Source: Turnera subulata (lineage: Eukaryota > Streptophyta > Magnoliopsida > Malpighiales > Passifloraceae). From it: 64,000 nucleotides of DNA. Made by a program: the position numbers and the translations under genes. The notes under the pieces were generated by a model that saw only the letters and a program-made list of their open reading frames with translations, was not told the DNA's origin and did not search any database. Below, piece after piece: positions 1 to 10,166 of this stretch. The stretch lies in contig JAKUCV010006750.1 in the NCBI GenBank assembly GCA_028386065.3, positions 97,515 to 161,514 of the forward strand, written 5' to 3'. Position 1 is the first letter of the stretch, and each line of letters opens with the position of its first letter.

Positions 1-346
1 GCCGGCTAGGGTTTTGACCCACCAAGCCCCAAAACGACGTAGTTTCGTTTAGCTTGGTGCGGTCAACCCCCTGGTCAACGCGCTCAAGTGTTTTTTTTTT
101 TTTTAAACATTGCCAAAACGACGTAGTTTCGGGGAAACTACTTCAAAACTTAACTCTCAACCCCGAAACCCGATTAAACTCCAACGAAAGCCGAACCCGT
201 CATACCATCAACTTAATTCCCTTATAACCAAGGTAAAATAATTTATTTCCTTGTCCAAAAATCCGGAAATTCTTCAAGGGCAAAATTGGAATAAAAATTT
301 CGAAAATTCCGAGAAAAATCAAATTATGAAAATCCGGGGCGTTACA
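1..346 (-). mobile_element. Partial minus-strand long LTR (related to element G)
   Basis: The stretch ends in GGGGCGTTACA at 346, which reversed is the TGTAACGCCCC start of an LTR. It resembles the right end of element G (about 36750-37106): both carry the AAACGACGT/ACTACGTAGT motif, a phrase about (G)GTCAACCC, and the AT-rich run ending in GGGGCGTTACA. The rest of the LTR lies left of the window, so neither TSD nor length can be judged. Confidence 0.7.
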
Positions 347-514
347 TGGAGTGTTTTGCAGAATTTTTTTTGCTTATCTTTCATTAAGTGTTTACCAATT
401 TGTTAACATCTTTCGGTACTTTTCCTCAAGGGTTTACGTGAATTAACAATTTAGTTATATTTGGACTTTGGATTGGAGTGTTTAAAATTTTCTGAATGTC
501 TATTTAACATTATC
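347..514. other. Unassigned AT-rich spacer
   Basis: AT-rich sequence between the LTR end and the GAGCTC-rich repeat. I see no reading frame or motif in it. Confidence 0.5.
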
Positions 515-761
515 AAGCTTAAACGAGCTTAAACGAGCTTGCGTTAACGAGCTCTGTCGAGTTGAGATCTAGCTACCAAAGCAAACCACGCCTTAACGAG
601 CCTTAACGAGCCGAGCTCGAGTAATGGCAAAATCTAACGAGCTCGAGCTCGAGTTCAAATATTTCAAGCTCGATCGAGCTCGAGCTCGAGCTCCGGATTC
701 CTTAACGAGCTCGAGTCGAGCAAGGCACTACTCGGCTCGACTCGGCTTGTTTACACCCCTA
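515..761. repeat. GAGCTCGAG-rich element end (hAT-type)
   Basis: Dense GAGCTCGAG and TTAACGAGC motifs close with GTTTACACCCCTA at 749-761. This composition and the CACCCCTA terminus are typical of non-autonomous hAT elements of plants. I found no matching left end or 8-bp TSD, so the element is probably truncated on the left. Confidence 0.5.
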
Positions 762-779
762 CCCGCAACCATTATTATG

Positions 780-1563
780 AGGCAGCAGTAATAAATTTTG
801 TTTTGAGCAATGAAAATTAGATCCTGTTATTCCCTTGAAGCTCATCCAGAAATAGCTTGGAGAAACAATAGAAGATGGGGCTCCCTACCCCCACAAAGTT
901 GGTCATTTCCATTGGTCAGAGTGAAGAGGAGAATGGGATTATGGTTTGAGTCCACTGCCGCTGGGATATGTTAAGATAAATTTAGATATAGTTTGTGACA
1001 GCTCGACTAGAAAAGAGCTGGATTAGGAGTATGTGTGAAGGATAATATAGGATGCGTCCTTGATGGGTTCAGAGCAATCTAGAGGCTAGCTCATTTATTG
1101 CAACTGAAGCAGCTGCCATGAGGGAGTTAGCGAGGCTAGCAGTAGTTGGGTGCTACGCCAATGCCATTTTCGAAACTGGCTCAATAGTCCTATTCAAATA
1201 TGTTACCAACTAGATGGCTTGAGTGAAAGGCGATAGAGTGGAAGATGAAGGAAATTGGCGAGAATTTAGAAAATTGTAGGTTTTCAAGAGTTAAAAATCG
1301 GGTAAACAGGTAGAGCATTGGTTAGCTAAAAATGTGCAAAATGTTAAGTTGGAAATTCCCGTTATTGGGAGATTACCATAACCAGATATGTAACCCGAGT
1401 CGAAAATAAATTAGTGGGACAAAACTTTGATACCTAATGAAAAATAAAAAAAAGTGCAAAATGTAAGAAGGGATTGCGTTGGATTCCCTCCGCTACAACG
1501 AACGGCTTTATGTAATAAGGACTTTCATTGACCTTAATGGAATGTTTTTTGTCCAAAAAAAAG
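780..1563 (+). pseudogene. LINE 3' end: RNase H-like domain remnant with poly(A) tail
   Basis: Conceptual translation in mixed frames gives an RNase H-like domain of the type at the C-terminus of plant L1 ORF2 (RVT_3). Around 965-1000 it reads GYVKINLDI. A frame change near 1017 restores a GLGVCVKDNIGC stretch, followed by TEAAAMRELARLAV near 1100-1145. Downstream come a decayed AHWLAKN motif at about 1313-1335 and then an A-run at 1555-1563 that fits a LINE poly(A) tail. The reading frame is broken by frameshifts and stops, so it is dead. The 5' end is not defined; LINE copies are usually 5'-truncated. Confidence 0.7.
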
Positions 1564-2336
1564 TTGATTTTTGAGGCTTAAAAACTCAGCTCAAACTTGA
1601 TAATATAGTCAAATAGTATAAGTTTCCAGCGAGTCGATTTGAAGCACGAACGGATGAAGTAGGAATAGAATAGTAGCATTTATTGGGGGTATGGGGTTAG
1701 CGAAGCCGATGTGAGAGTGGGGGGCATTCCGTGACGGGAGGAGTAATTAAAAGGAGGGAGCAGGGAATCACATCAAAAAAGTGAAGTTCGTCTTTTAGCG
1801 GAGGAAGGAGTGCACCTGGCGTGCGTGAGGAGAATACGGGCAACCAACATTTAAGGCTGGAGGATAGGGATGGGGACACCACATAAAGCCCATGTTGGAG
1901 TTTAGCAATCAATACATAGATTTTCCTTTCTTCTTTTTTTTAGAAGCAACCAGCGATCAATTAATAGATGAACCACACCAGAGAGAGAGAGAGAAAGAGT
2001 GTGTGTGAATAAGTTGGCGCAAGCAATGTGACATTATGACCCTAATGAATGACAAAAGGTGTGTGTGTGGTAGTCATAGTTTGCTTCCAATTTTATTTTC
2101 CTTTGCGTGGCTGTGAAGTACCTTTTGGGGGTGGCACATTAGGCCGCATAGCCTTCCTTGCATATTAATAGTAGTACTATTAAAATTCAAATTTTCTTTT
2201 GTAAGAAAAAACAGTTGCAAATGTTATAAGAAAACGCGCTTCTAAAATTCGTCTGATTCCTTTGCTTTATACTCATTACCGCGTGATGAAATACCGTTGG
2301 CTATGGTTACCTATTAATGTGCTTAATAGGTTTTGG
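1564..2336. other. Unassigned intergenic DNA with GA/GT microsatellite
   Basis: No coding region that I can support. A (GA)n(GT)n microsatellite sits at 1981-2008 and a short GT run near 2059. The open frames here are short and match no family I recognise. Confidence 0.5.
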
Positions 2337-3293
2337 TAGGGATGAGCAAACTGGTGGTATGATTTGTGCCGATTGCTTGATTGGTTTGAATTTTCCGACA
2401 ACCTCTAATTTCGGCCGATGTCGTGCCAATTTCGACATTGGTATGATGCCGATCAACACCGTCATTGGTTTGGTCGGGATACATATTGACCGATACCACA
2501 ACTTCAAACCAGTTTTCTCAGTTTCTTTTTTCACGAAGATGACGAAGGGAAAAAGAAGATTACTTCTTTGCACAATTTTTTATAAAAAAACTATTATCAA
2601 TCCTTCTTTTTCGTCTATACCCATTTCAAAATTCAATACTTGAAAAGAAAATTTACAAAAATCATTACTGCCTTATGAAAAAAATCCCAGAAGACAAACT
2701 TACTAACTTAACACAAATCATGATCACCATAAAAGAAACACTTCAAAGATTAATAAAGGAGGAGAAGAGGAGGAAGCACAACAAAGAAGTAAGAAAAGAA
2801 AGAGATGAAGAGGGCGGAGAGGAGCAAGGGTAGGGGAAAGAGCGGGTATGTGAGAGAAAGGAAAGAAAAGGTGTAACGAGTGATACGAAGATGATGATGA
2901 GAGAGGAGATGAAGAATGATTTCGTTGGGGAGGGCTGCTCCATGAGGAAGAAAGGATGAGAAAAAAAAGAGAGTGAAGGGGTTTTAGGGTTAGTGATTGA
3001 TTTTTAATTTTTATGAGCGTTAGGTTAATTTTTAGGCTGGAGCAATTTTGGTTAGGCTTGTGAAATGTGAAGGTCGGACACAGTTGGATAATTAGGTGTC
3101 TTGGACCTGTCGGTATTGATTTGTACCGAAAGCCAACAATATGAAAGGTATCACACCGAGGCCACCCACCCCCTTTCATGGTTCGACACGAGCTAGGGGT
3201 TGACTCTAAAGACCCTCATATTTAGAGCCGATACCGTAGGTTTTTATTGGTATCGAGTCGGTAGATTCGGTTCGAGTATTTTGCACAGCCCTA
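2337..3293. mobile_element. hAT-type non-autonomous element (MITE-like)
   Basis: Left end TAGGGATGAGCAAA at 2337-2350 and right end TTTGCACAGCCCTA at 3280-3293 form imperfect terminal inverted repeats of the hAT type (TAGGGNTGNGCAAA). GGTTTTG occurs directly before the left end (2329-2335) and just after the right end (3295-3301), so a TSD of 7-8 bp is likely, with one uncertain base. The inside is purine-rich in its middle third, and its open frames are low-complexity. No transposase is visible. Confidence 0.65.
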
Positions 3294-3480
3294 GGGTTTT
3301 GTATCTCATGACCAATGATAAGATGGTGTCAATCAAATTTGTTGATAGCGTGGTACTGTCTTAGCTTGTTGGATGCTTTATTTCAGTAAAGCCTGTGTCT
3401 CGTTTATTGTCTTTTATAACAACTACTAGTTTGATTATTTATAAATAAGAGTTTTGCCCTTCTCATTTACAAGGGCTTTG
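3294..3480. other. Unassigned spacer
   Basis: Short AT-rich spacer. It includes a target-site copy (GGTTTTG) of the neighbouring hAT-type element and nothing else I recognise. Confidence 0.5.
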
Positions 3481-3481
3481 C

Positions 3482-3620
3482 CAACATTAGTTCTAGTGTA
3501 GTGGTTTCTTCCTTGAATTAGGTTATTAGAGGTCATGGGTTCGATTTTAATAGGTGAAATTGAAGGTGATTTGGTGGGTTGGGGTTATGGGTTAATTATG
3601 CAATTTAGATGTACCAAAAA
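3482..3620 (+). mobile_element. Possible tRNA-type SINE
   Basis: A box A-like stretch (TAGTGTAGTGGTTTC, 3497-3511) is followed about 20 bp later by a box B-like GGTTCGATTTT near 3538-3548, and the unit ends in TGTACCAAAAAAA near 3609-3621. That order and size fit a short tRNA-derived SINE. I could not fix a TSD. Confidence 0.4.
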
Positions 3621-3693
3621 AATTCTTCAGAAATTTATTAACTTTAAACTCCTTCAGTAATTTATTCTTTCTGCCCTGATAATTTCTTGTTAA

Positions 3694-3877
3694 AATGGAT
3701 TGGCTTCTGGTTTTTATCAGGGCCAACCTCGCCCTTCTGTCACTGATCTTGCAATTGCAGAGGCTATTTCGGTGAGATTTGCGTTGGAAAAGGCGTTAGA
3801 GATGGGCTTCACGGAGGTGGTTCTGGAATCGGACTACCTCCCGCTGATCCAACAGCTTCACCAGTCGCAAAACCTTC
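3694..3877 (+). pseudogene. LINE RNase H-like fragment, part 1 (split by CACTA)
   Basis: The frame reads SVTDLAIAEAISVRFALEKA, then EMGFTEVVLESDYLPLIQQL, the central part of an RVT_3 RNase H-like domain of plant LINEs (AE..A...AL..A...G.....E.D...L...). It is cut at the CACTA insertion point (TSD TTC, 3875-3877) and continues at 8173. The N-terminal part of the domain is not present in a recognisable form. Confidence 0.75.
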
Positions 3878-3898
3878 CACTACTAATTTCTGGGCTGT

Positions 3899-4150
3899 TT
3901 CTTAAGGGATTTTCTTACGGATGCTCGCGGTAAGAAAGCGGTAAGCAATTGCTTACGGATTAGTTACCGATTACTTACGGCTAGGGGTTAATTGCATTTT
4001 AAACTATTTTCAACTTAATAGTTACAGATTGCTTACGGAATCGCAGTAAGCAATGTTTCCTAACCGTTCACTTACAATTTTAGCCGTAAGCAAAGTGTTG
4101 AAAATAATTCTTAACAATTCATTTACGGTGGATCCGTAAGCAAATTGTAA
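3899..4150. repeat. CACTA left subterminal repeats
   Basis: Repeated short motifs around CTTACGG and their complement CCGTAAGCAA, on both strands. In this superfamily such clusters bind the transposon-encoded regulatory protein. Confidence 0.75.
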
Positions 4151-4207
4151 AGAATATATATATTAAAAAATATATATAATTATTTGTAACCAGGCATGCG
4201 CGAAGTC

Positions 4208-6000
4208 GCGGACAGGCAAATTTTTTTCCCTCCCCCACTAAAAATTTCACTCCCTCCCAAAATTTCCCAAATACACCAAACCCTACTCCCAAATTAATTA
4301 ATTGCTTCTCTCACTCGTTCACTTGCTTCCCCTCTTCCCGCTTCTCTCTTCCAAATTCTCACTCCCTCTTCCAAAATTTCACTCCCTCCCCCGTTTGCAA
4401 AGACTCATAAGCGGAGAAGTCTAAGGAGTTGGTTCGATTGGCAAGACTCATAAGCGGTGGCAAGACGACGCCATCAGGTGGAGGAGAAAAGCGGACCAGT
4501 AAATCGAGGGAAAAGTAGTTGCTGGAAATTGAAAATAAGGGAGAAGAAGATCTTTTTCTGTTTCTACTATCAATTGGTTCGATTGTTTCTGTAATCAATC
4601 GGTTCGATTGTTTCCCCTCCCGCTTCCTCTTTGCAATACAACCTCCGTTTCGTCACTGCCGGTAATATATCGCTTCTCTCTCTCTGCTCCATTGGAGCTG
4701 TTCATGTTATTTTTTTCGATTATTATTTCATTTTTGTGTTGCCCTGGAAATTTGTGATGTGATGTTATTTGCCTCTAGCCTTGCATGTAGTTTTGCGTCT
4801 GGTTGCTTGGTCTGATTTTTATGCGGTATTTTCTTCTTTGGTCTAATCCCATGTTGTGCTTGCTTGGTTTTCTGACACTAGACTGTGATGTCGATCCCCT
4901 TCCAAGTCTGCTGAATCTCTTCACAATTGTTTTAAGCATGTCCTGTTTCTGGTCTGTTCTTTTTTTTTTTTAATGTTTCATCGGTGGATTAATCTCTTAC
5001 GCGTTTTATCTTGCAATAATCTAGAGTTTTGCAATTTTCTTTGGTATTGCTGGAGGTCATACAATTTTATATCAGTAACAGGGTGTTTACAGGTTTTAAG
5101 TTCTCAGTTAATAAGCATCTATGGATTGGATATTAGTAACATGAATCTTTGGTTTTTGGAAATATCGATTACATGAATGTTCATGGGTATGATTATTGGT
5201 TATATTAATTGGTCGCAGTTAAACTTACCCTCACCACCGCAGAGTTGAAAAACTTCATGTTACCCATTCAAATGGGTTTTGAAAGTGGGTCCTGAAGGGT
5301 CTATCCCTTTTGATCTGTAAGTATCTAATGTGGGCTTCTCATAACTTTCATTCTATTTCTTGCTACTTTCTGCTCTCTACATGAGGAAGTAGTCTTTTCT
5401 GATTTCAAGTCTAGCGTGGCCTAAGTTTGAGTTTGAGCTTGCTTTGTGGATATCCTCCTTTGTTACTGTTCACAATTTGCTTTTACTGTTAGCCTGATTT
5501 GTTTGATGGCTAATGAGTTCCATTTGCTTTTAATAACGAGGATTTATAAACTTGTAGCTGATCGACGAGTCGCTCCGTCCCTACATAGTGAGTCCCTTAA
5601 ACCTAACATTTCAAGTGCATGTTTTTAGTTAACAGCCTTCTGATCTGTTTAGTTTACAGTCTTCTCTAGTATACCTGGTAATTTGTAAAAAAGTTGATTA
5701 AGTTGATACATTTTGGAATGTGGTTAAGCCCAAACCAAACTAAACCTGGAATTGCATTTTGGTAATGGTGATTAACAAGCTTCTGCAATTTGATATACAG
5801 TAATCAATGAAGAAGTAACAAAGTTAAGTAGAGCATTCTAATATAAAACAAGAGACAGTTCAATCGTAGACATATTAGAATGCACAGATTTAGGAATCCA
5901 TGTTATGATATCCATTTGTGCCCTGCTGTATGAGTTCATCAATCCACCAGACTAGTGATGGTGAGGATTGAAGGATTATATGCTGCATTCTAGTATTAAT
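4208..6000 (+). other. CACTA interior: leader-like and intron-like region
   Basis: A pyrimidine-rich stretch with repeated CACTCCCTC/TTCACTCCCTC phrases (4230-4400) resembles a plant 5' leader. It is followed by short GC-richer sequence and then T-rich intron-like DNA to about 6000. A possible donor GGTAATATATCG lies near 4661. No domain is recognisable; this could be a captured promoter and first exon or element-specific sequence. Confidence 0.3.
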
Positions 6001-6009
6001 ATGCACTTA

Positions 6010-6370
6010 GGTATCCCCACTCTTCTCTTTTATGTTTCTCTTTTCATGTGTATTTAAGAAATGGATCATTGATTTACTACCAATTTTTTTTCTTTTTTTT
6101 CTTTACAGCCAGTGACTTGCCTAAGTGATCTCTTGCAGTCAGAGAAATGCAGCAGCAGTAGAAAGAATCACCATAAACCTCCTGGTGCAAGGTATCCCCA
6201 CTCTTCTCTTTTATGTTTCTCTTTTCATGTGTATTTAAGCAATGGACTCATGATTCTCGTTGATTTACTTCCAATTTTTTTCTTTACAGCCAGTGACTTG
6301 CCAAAGTGATCTCTTGCAGTCAGAGAAACGCAGCAGCAGCAGAAAGGATCACTATAAACCTCCTGGTATG
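6010..6370 (+). repeat. 181-bp tandem duplication containing an exon-like block
   Basis: The segments starting GGTATCCCC at 6010 and at 6191 are close copies with an offset of 181 bp. Each holds a T-rich tract ending in TTTACAG, then an exon-like block (from 6109 and from 6290) that reads VTCLSDLLQSEKCSSSRK in copy one and SDLLQSEKRSSSRK in copy two, ending in KPPG. The first block is followed by GTGCAAGGTATCC and the second by GTATGTCATCC, which looks like a donor site. I infer an internal exon duplication. Confidence 0.7.
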
Positions 6371-6702
6371 TCATCCACCAATCACCCCATTTTATGCTGT
6401 AGTTTAAAGTCATTGCAATGCTCCTCCGAAACTTTACTTATCCCACATATAATTACAGTCACACGTGATATGTAATTAATTTCCACCATGTCAAATGGTT
6501 GTAATATTTTTTTTTCCAAAATTAAATATACGATCTAGATAGTATGTTATGCTGCTGTAACTTGTTCAATTTCTTAGCGATGAACAATTATGAAAATAGC
6601 AATAAAAACTTGTTTTCTTTTACATAGAAAAAATTTTCATTTTTTCATTATGTATGCATGTGAAACGAAGACCACAAGGTGTCATTTCTTGTTTTTTGAC
6701 AG

Positions 6703-6838
6703 TGAAGAAGCTGCAGGTTATGACCATACCTCTAATCAAGGAGATGTCGATGCTGTATCTGTTCAAGGAAGCGCACAAGATGAGCAAACAAATAATAATG
6801 GAAAGGAGCATCTCCCTATCGATAAAGAAAAAACAGTG
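6703..6838 (+). CDS. Exon-like coding block in CACTA interior (unrecognised)
   Basis: The block is preceded by a T-rich tract ending in TTTTTTGACAG and followed by GTGTACGTAATT. In the open frame it reads EEAAGYDHTSNQGDVDAVSV and continues through a hydrophilic stretch rich in N, Q, D and E. I do not recognise a domain. It is probably an exon of a gene fragment carried by the CACTA element, because the same frame does not continue beyond the proposed junctions. It could also be part of a poorly conserved transposon protein. Confidence 0.35.
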
Positions 6839-6949
6839 TACGTAATTATTATCACAAAAATAGGAATTTGTTAAGTATTTTGCATGTATTAGTTAGTAGT
6901 TGTGCCACTTAGAATATTATCTGATTTCTGCTTTACATTCTCTTAGCTC

Positions 6950-7022
6950 TGTGTTTTTCAATGAACTAGTTGAATGATTGTGTGTGTGTTTTTCAATGAA
7001 CTAGTTGAATGATTGTGTGTGC
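6950..7022. repeat. Short tandem duplication
   Basis: A unit of about 35 bp (TTTTCAATGAACTAGTTGAA plus a GTGTGTG run) occurs twice in direct tandem within the intron-like part of the CACTA element. Confidence 0.8.
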
Positions 7023-7293
7023 CTAGACTGGATGTGTCAGCTACTGATTGTATGTTAACTCTTAGGTAGTGATATTTTGTCTATGTGTTCATTCCTGTTA
7101 TTGTATCTGATACCGAATGAAGTTTGGAATGTTTTGAAACAATAGTAAATTTGACTTTCAACCACATTTGATTGCTGCTGAACAAAATTGAAGTTACTCA
7201 GTTTGTTCTTGTGGTACAATGCCTCTCTGTGGGATTGAGTTCTAGAGCAGCAGCAATGGACAAATCTTCCATTTGGTCACTTGGCTTTTACAG

Positions 7294-7494
7294 GGCAGCA
7301 ACAAATGATGCCTGCTGGAGGTGCATCTTCATCACATCCATGGCAGCAAACATTCTCAAGCTCGATGCCGACCTTTCCGAGTGTCTCAACAGCTGCTCCT
7401 CCAATTGATCAATCAACAAATGTCAGTTTTCCCAATTCTATCCCAATGCCAAGTTGTCCTCCACCACGTCCTGCTTCGAAGAACAATTCTGCAG
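7294..7494 (+). CDS. Exon-like block, Ser/Pro/Gln-rich (unrecognised)
   Basis: A 201-bp open block (67 codons) bounded by CTTTTACAG before 7294 and by GCAG/GTTCTC at 7494. It encodes a low-complexity stretch that starts QQQMMPAGGASSSHPWQQTF and ends CPPPRPASKNNSAG. The phase-compatible length and clean acceptor and donor signals support a true exon. Composition suggests a disordered region of a nuclear or RNA-binding protein, but that is only a guess. It would be an exon of the same captured gene as the blocks upstream. Confidence 0.4.
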
Positions 7495-7789
7495 GTTCTC
7501 ACAAATCAACACACTGATTTGTTTACTTGTATTATTACATTATATTTGTTTAAGGCAAGGAATTTGGTGCCAAATTGTATGTGTTGAGAATTTCATATGA
7601 TTTGGAACAATGTCAGATTCTATGTTCACTTTGATTAATTGAGATGTTGAATGTTTGCATTTATTCTATTTTAGTTTTTGGGTTCAATGTTCAAGTTGAT
7701 GTCTTCAATATTCATGTTGAAGGGTTCAATATTCATGTTTCTGGGTTTTGGGTTTCATGCAATTATTTTTTTTTAATTTATTTATTTTT

Positions 7790-8139
7790 CCTTACGGGAT
7801 GCTTACGGTTTGGTTACAACAAAGGATTGTAAGTAAAGTATTTTGCTTACCAATTACTTACCGTTTCCTTACGGAAATGTTTGTCTATGAATGGGGCCCA
7901 CTGATTGTTTTGTTACGGAACACTTACCGTTTCCTTACGGGCAAAAGCCGTTAGGAAACCTTTCTAACAGTTTCCTTACAAAATACTTACGGATGAGAAT
8001 TTACTTACGAACGGTTTACTTACGGATGATTCCCGTAAGGAAACGGATAGCAAACGGTAAGCATCGTTTTTCCCGTAAGGATTTCGTAACGAATAGGTAA
8101 GAAAACCCATTTTCCTTACCAATTGCTTACGGGAAGGTG
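7790..8139. repeat. CACTA right subterminal repeats
   Basis: More than a dozen TTACGG/CCGTAAG motifs on both strands, the counterpart of the left cluster. Confidence 0.78.
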
Positions 8140-8172
8140 CCCAAAGAAACGGGCTAGAAATTGGTAGTGTTC

Positions 8173-8392
8173 TATCTTATTTTAACATTTTAGTTAATGA
8201 TGTGTTGATGTTAGCTTTGCAGTTTCGAACAATTTTTTTTTTTCACACGTTAAACGTGAGGGTAATAAGGTAGCTCATAGCCTTGCTGGCAAGAGATACC
8301 AATGAACTTCAAGTCTACATTGAGAATGCCCCTAGACACGTTCTCAATTTGGTTACTAATGAAAGTTCTCATCGTTATTAAAAAAAAAAAAT
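8173..8392 (+). pseudogene. LINE RNase H-like fragment, part 2, with poly(A) tail
   Basis: Sequence resumes after the TSD with LSYFNILVNDVLM and then a decayed TLNVRVIR / AHSLAGKRYQ phrase (about 8245-8305), the C-terminal HxxN..AH.LA motif of the RVT_3 domain. An A-run at 8378-8390 fits the LINE tail. Joined across the CACTA element it completes the fragment that starts at 3694. Confidence 0.7.
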
Positions 8393-9616
8393 CATGTTTA
8401 AATAAAGAGGAGAAAGAGCAAAGATCTGCTAGCGAATTTGTAGTGGCATATTAAACGTAGTATGTCATAACCAATTAATAAGCAAATTTTATGTACTCAA
8501 GTTGTACTAACTCGCATACATCATATCCAATTAAAAATTTTTAAAATGAGAAAAAAAATATTCTCCTAAATAATCGAGAAGGGAACTCTCCATTATACCA
8601 TGCCACTTGGTATAACTTTAGATTTTTTTCGAGTAAGGAATCATACTCTATTTTTTTGAAGGAATATATATTTTTATTTTTCAATTTAAAAATCTATAAA
8701 TGGATATGATATATCAACCAGTATATTCATTGGAATGTTGTCCAATTATAATAAACGACTGATTCGAATTCCTCATAATCTCAATTGAAAAGGTGTCAAA
8801 CTTCATCCAACATCCTAACCTATGAAAGAAAAATTAAATATTTTGTTAAATTTTCTTCACGATTTTCTCTTGCTTGATTCACATTTTCCATAATTCGTTG
8901 TACATATAATCGGGTTTTAGGGTAGAGTTACTGTTACCATAACTTCTGCGTGTACTTTTGTTTGGGTTAAAAATCTTCCCATTTTTTTATTGGTTGATGC
9001 AACAATTTACTGCCATGTAACTCTAACTCTTCTCCCGGTCGTATCACTTTCAGGGGGAGGCCATATCGGCACTCCAACTGTTGTTAAATACACTCTATTT
9101 TTTTACTTTTGGCATCAAAATGTCCAAAATGCCATCAATTAGTTTGTCTTCTCGCCGTCAAACTTTCAAGCAAATAAATGCAGGTGAACCTTTCCTCACC
9201 AACAACAGCAGAAATAATAAAATAACAAGTAAAAACTATTCTTTTTCTTTTCTTTCTTGTTTTTTCAAATTTTCTTTTTAGGAAAGTCAAGAGACTTAAT
9301 GGTGTGAAACTCCTGTTGTACATAGAATAGCAACGTCTTCCTCCAAATCACATCCTTTTTCTATTCGTAATTATTGATGTATACTGATATCTTTACTGTT
9401 CAAAATCTCTTAATCTAATTTATTAAAAATTTCTTTTTTTCCTAAAAAAATCATCTTTTAATCAATATTTTTGATCTACTTAAAATATCTATACATATCT
9501 TTCTTATTTTTTATTTATAATCTTACCAACAATTAAACTTGTAGCCATCATATAAATTCATCTCACTTTTTAAATCTCAATTCTAAGGGTTAGCTACAGG
9601 CCTCATGAATAACAAA
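8391..9616. other. Unassigned AT-rich DNA
   Basis: About 1.2 kb of AT-rich sequence without supportable coding content. The short frames on both strands near 9081-9323 are low-complexity and overlap each other. Confidence 0.5.
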
Positions 9617-10115
9617 AAATTTGTAATAGCCCGGGTAATTTTTACGTTTTTACCGGTACCGTAAAAAAGTTATTTTACCGTATTTACCATTAAAATTAAT
9701 CTTGGGTAATTAATTTCTGGTAATTCATGCATCGGATTCCGAAACCGAGCTCGGTCCCGCGTTCAGGATTTTTCTGCGGATTTTACGGACCAAAGTTGAA
9801 ATTTTTCGGGTCCAGGAATCTTCAGAAAAGTCAGGTTTATCCTCGAGTTATCGGACCAGAAATAAAGCTAAGGGGGTGCTATAGTTATTTTCTGGTCCGG
9901 ACGGGGCACGCTTCACATGCTGCACAGTATTGGAGTCGCCGCCTTTTCCTGTGAAACTTGTGAATTGCTTGTGACCCGTGTGTAGCCAGTGCTTAGCCCG
10001 TGCTTTACCGGTGATTTTCTTTCTGCCTGCCTACAAACCCACTGCCGCCATTCCTTTCCTGCAAAACATTTGCAAATAAACCTGTAACAGCCCGGATAAA
10101 AATTTAGTGTAACAG

Positions 10116-10166
10116 CCCGGGTAAAATTTATATTTTTACCGGGATTGTAAAAACGCTTTGTACAAT
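10116..10166 (+). promoter_or_regulatory. LTR-start twin hairpin (copy in B)
   Basis: CCCGGGTAAAA pairs with TTTTTACCGGG (one bulged G), followed by ATTGTA...TACAAT. Element E has ACTGTA...TACAGT in the second position (17305-17326), a base-pair-preserving difference. The same layout starts the LTRs of C, D, E and F. Confidence 0.6.

Larger units (their letters stand above)
3878..8169 (+). mobile_element. CACTA (En/Spm) transposon, apparently non-autonomous
   Basis: The left terminus CACTACTAATTTCTGGGC (3878-3895) and the right terminus (reverse complement CACTACCAATTTCTAGCC, 8152-8169) are near-perfect inverted repeats that begin with CACTA. The 3-bp TSD is TTC at 3875-3877 and 8170-8172. 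Subterminal clusters of GCTTACGG/CTTACGG occur at both ends, as in En/Spm elements. At 4,292 bp it is short for an autonomous CACTA. I see neither a TNP2-type transposase nor a long frame; the inside instead looks like exons and introns (see separate entries). Strand is given from those exon-like parts. Confidence 0.88.

Noticed and set aside
1697..1912. 71-aa minus-strand frame
   Set aside because: Short, no recognisable motif, no support from neighbouring sequence.
2724..3179. 151-aa Ser/Pro-rich minus-strand frame
   Set aside because: Low-complexity product of the purine-rich centre of a hAT-type MITE.
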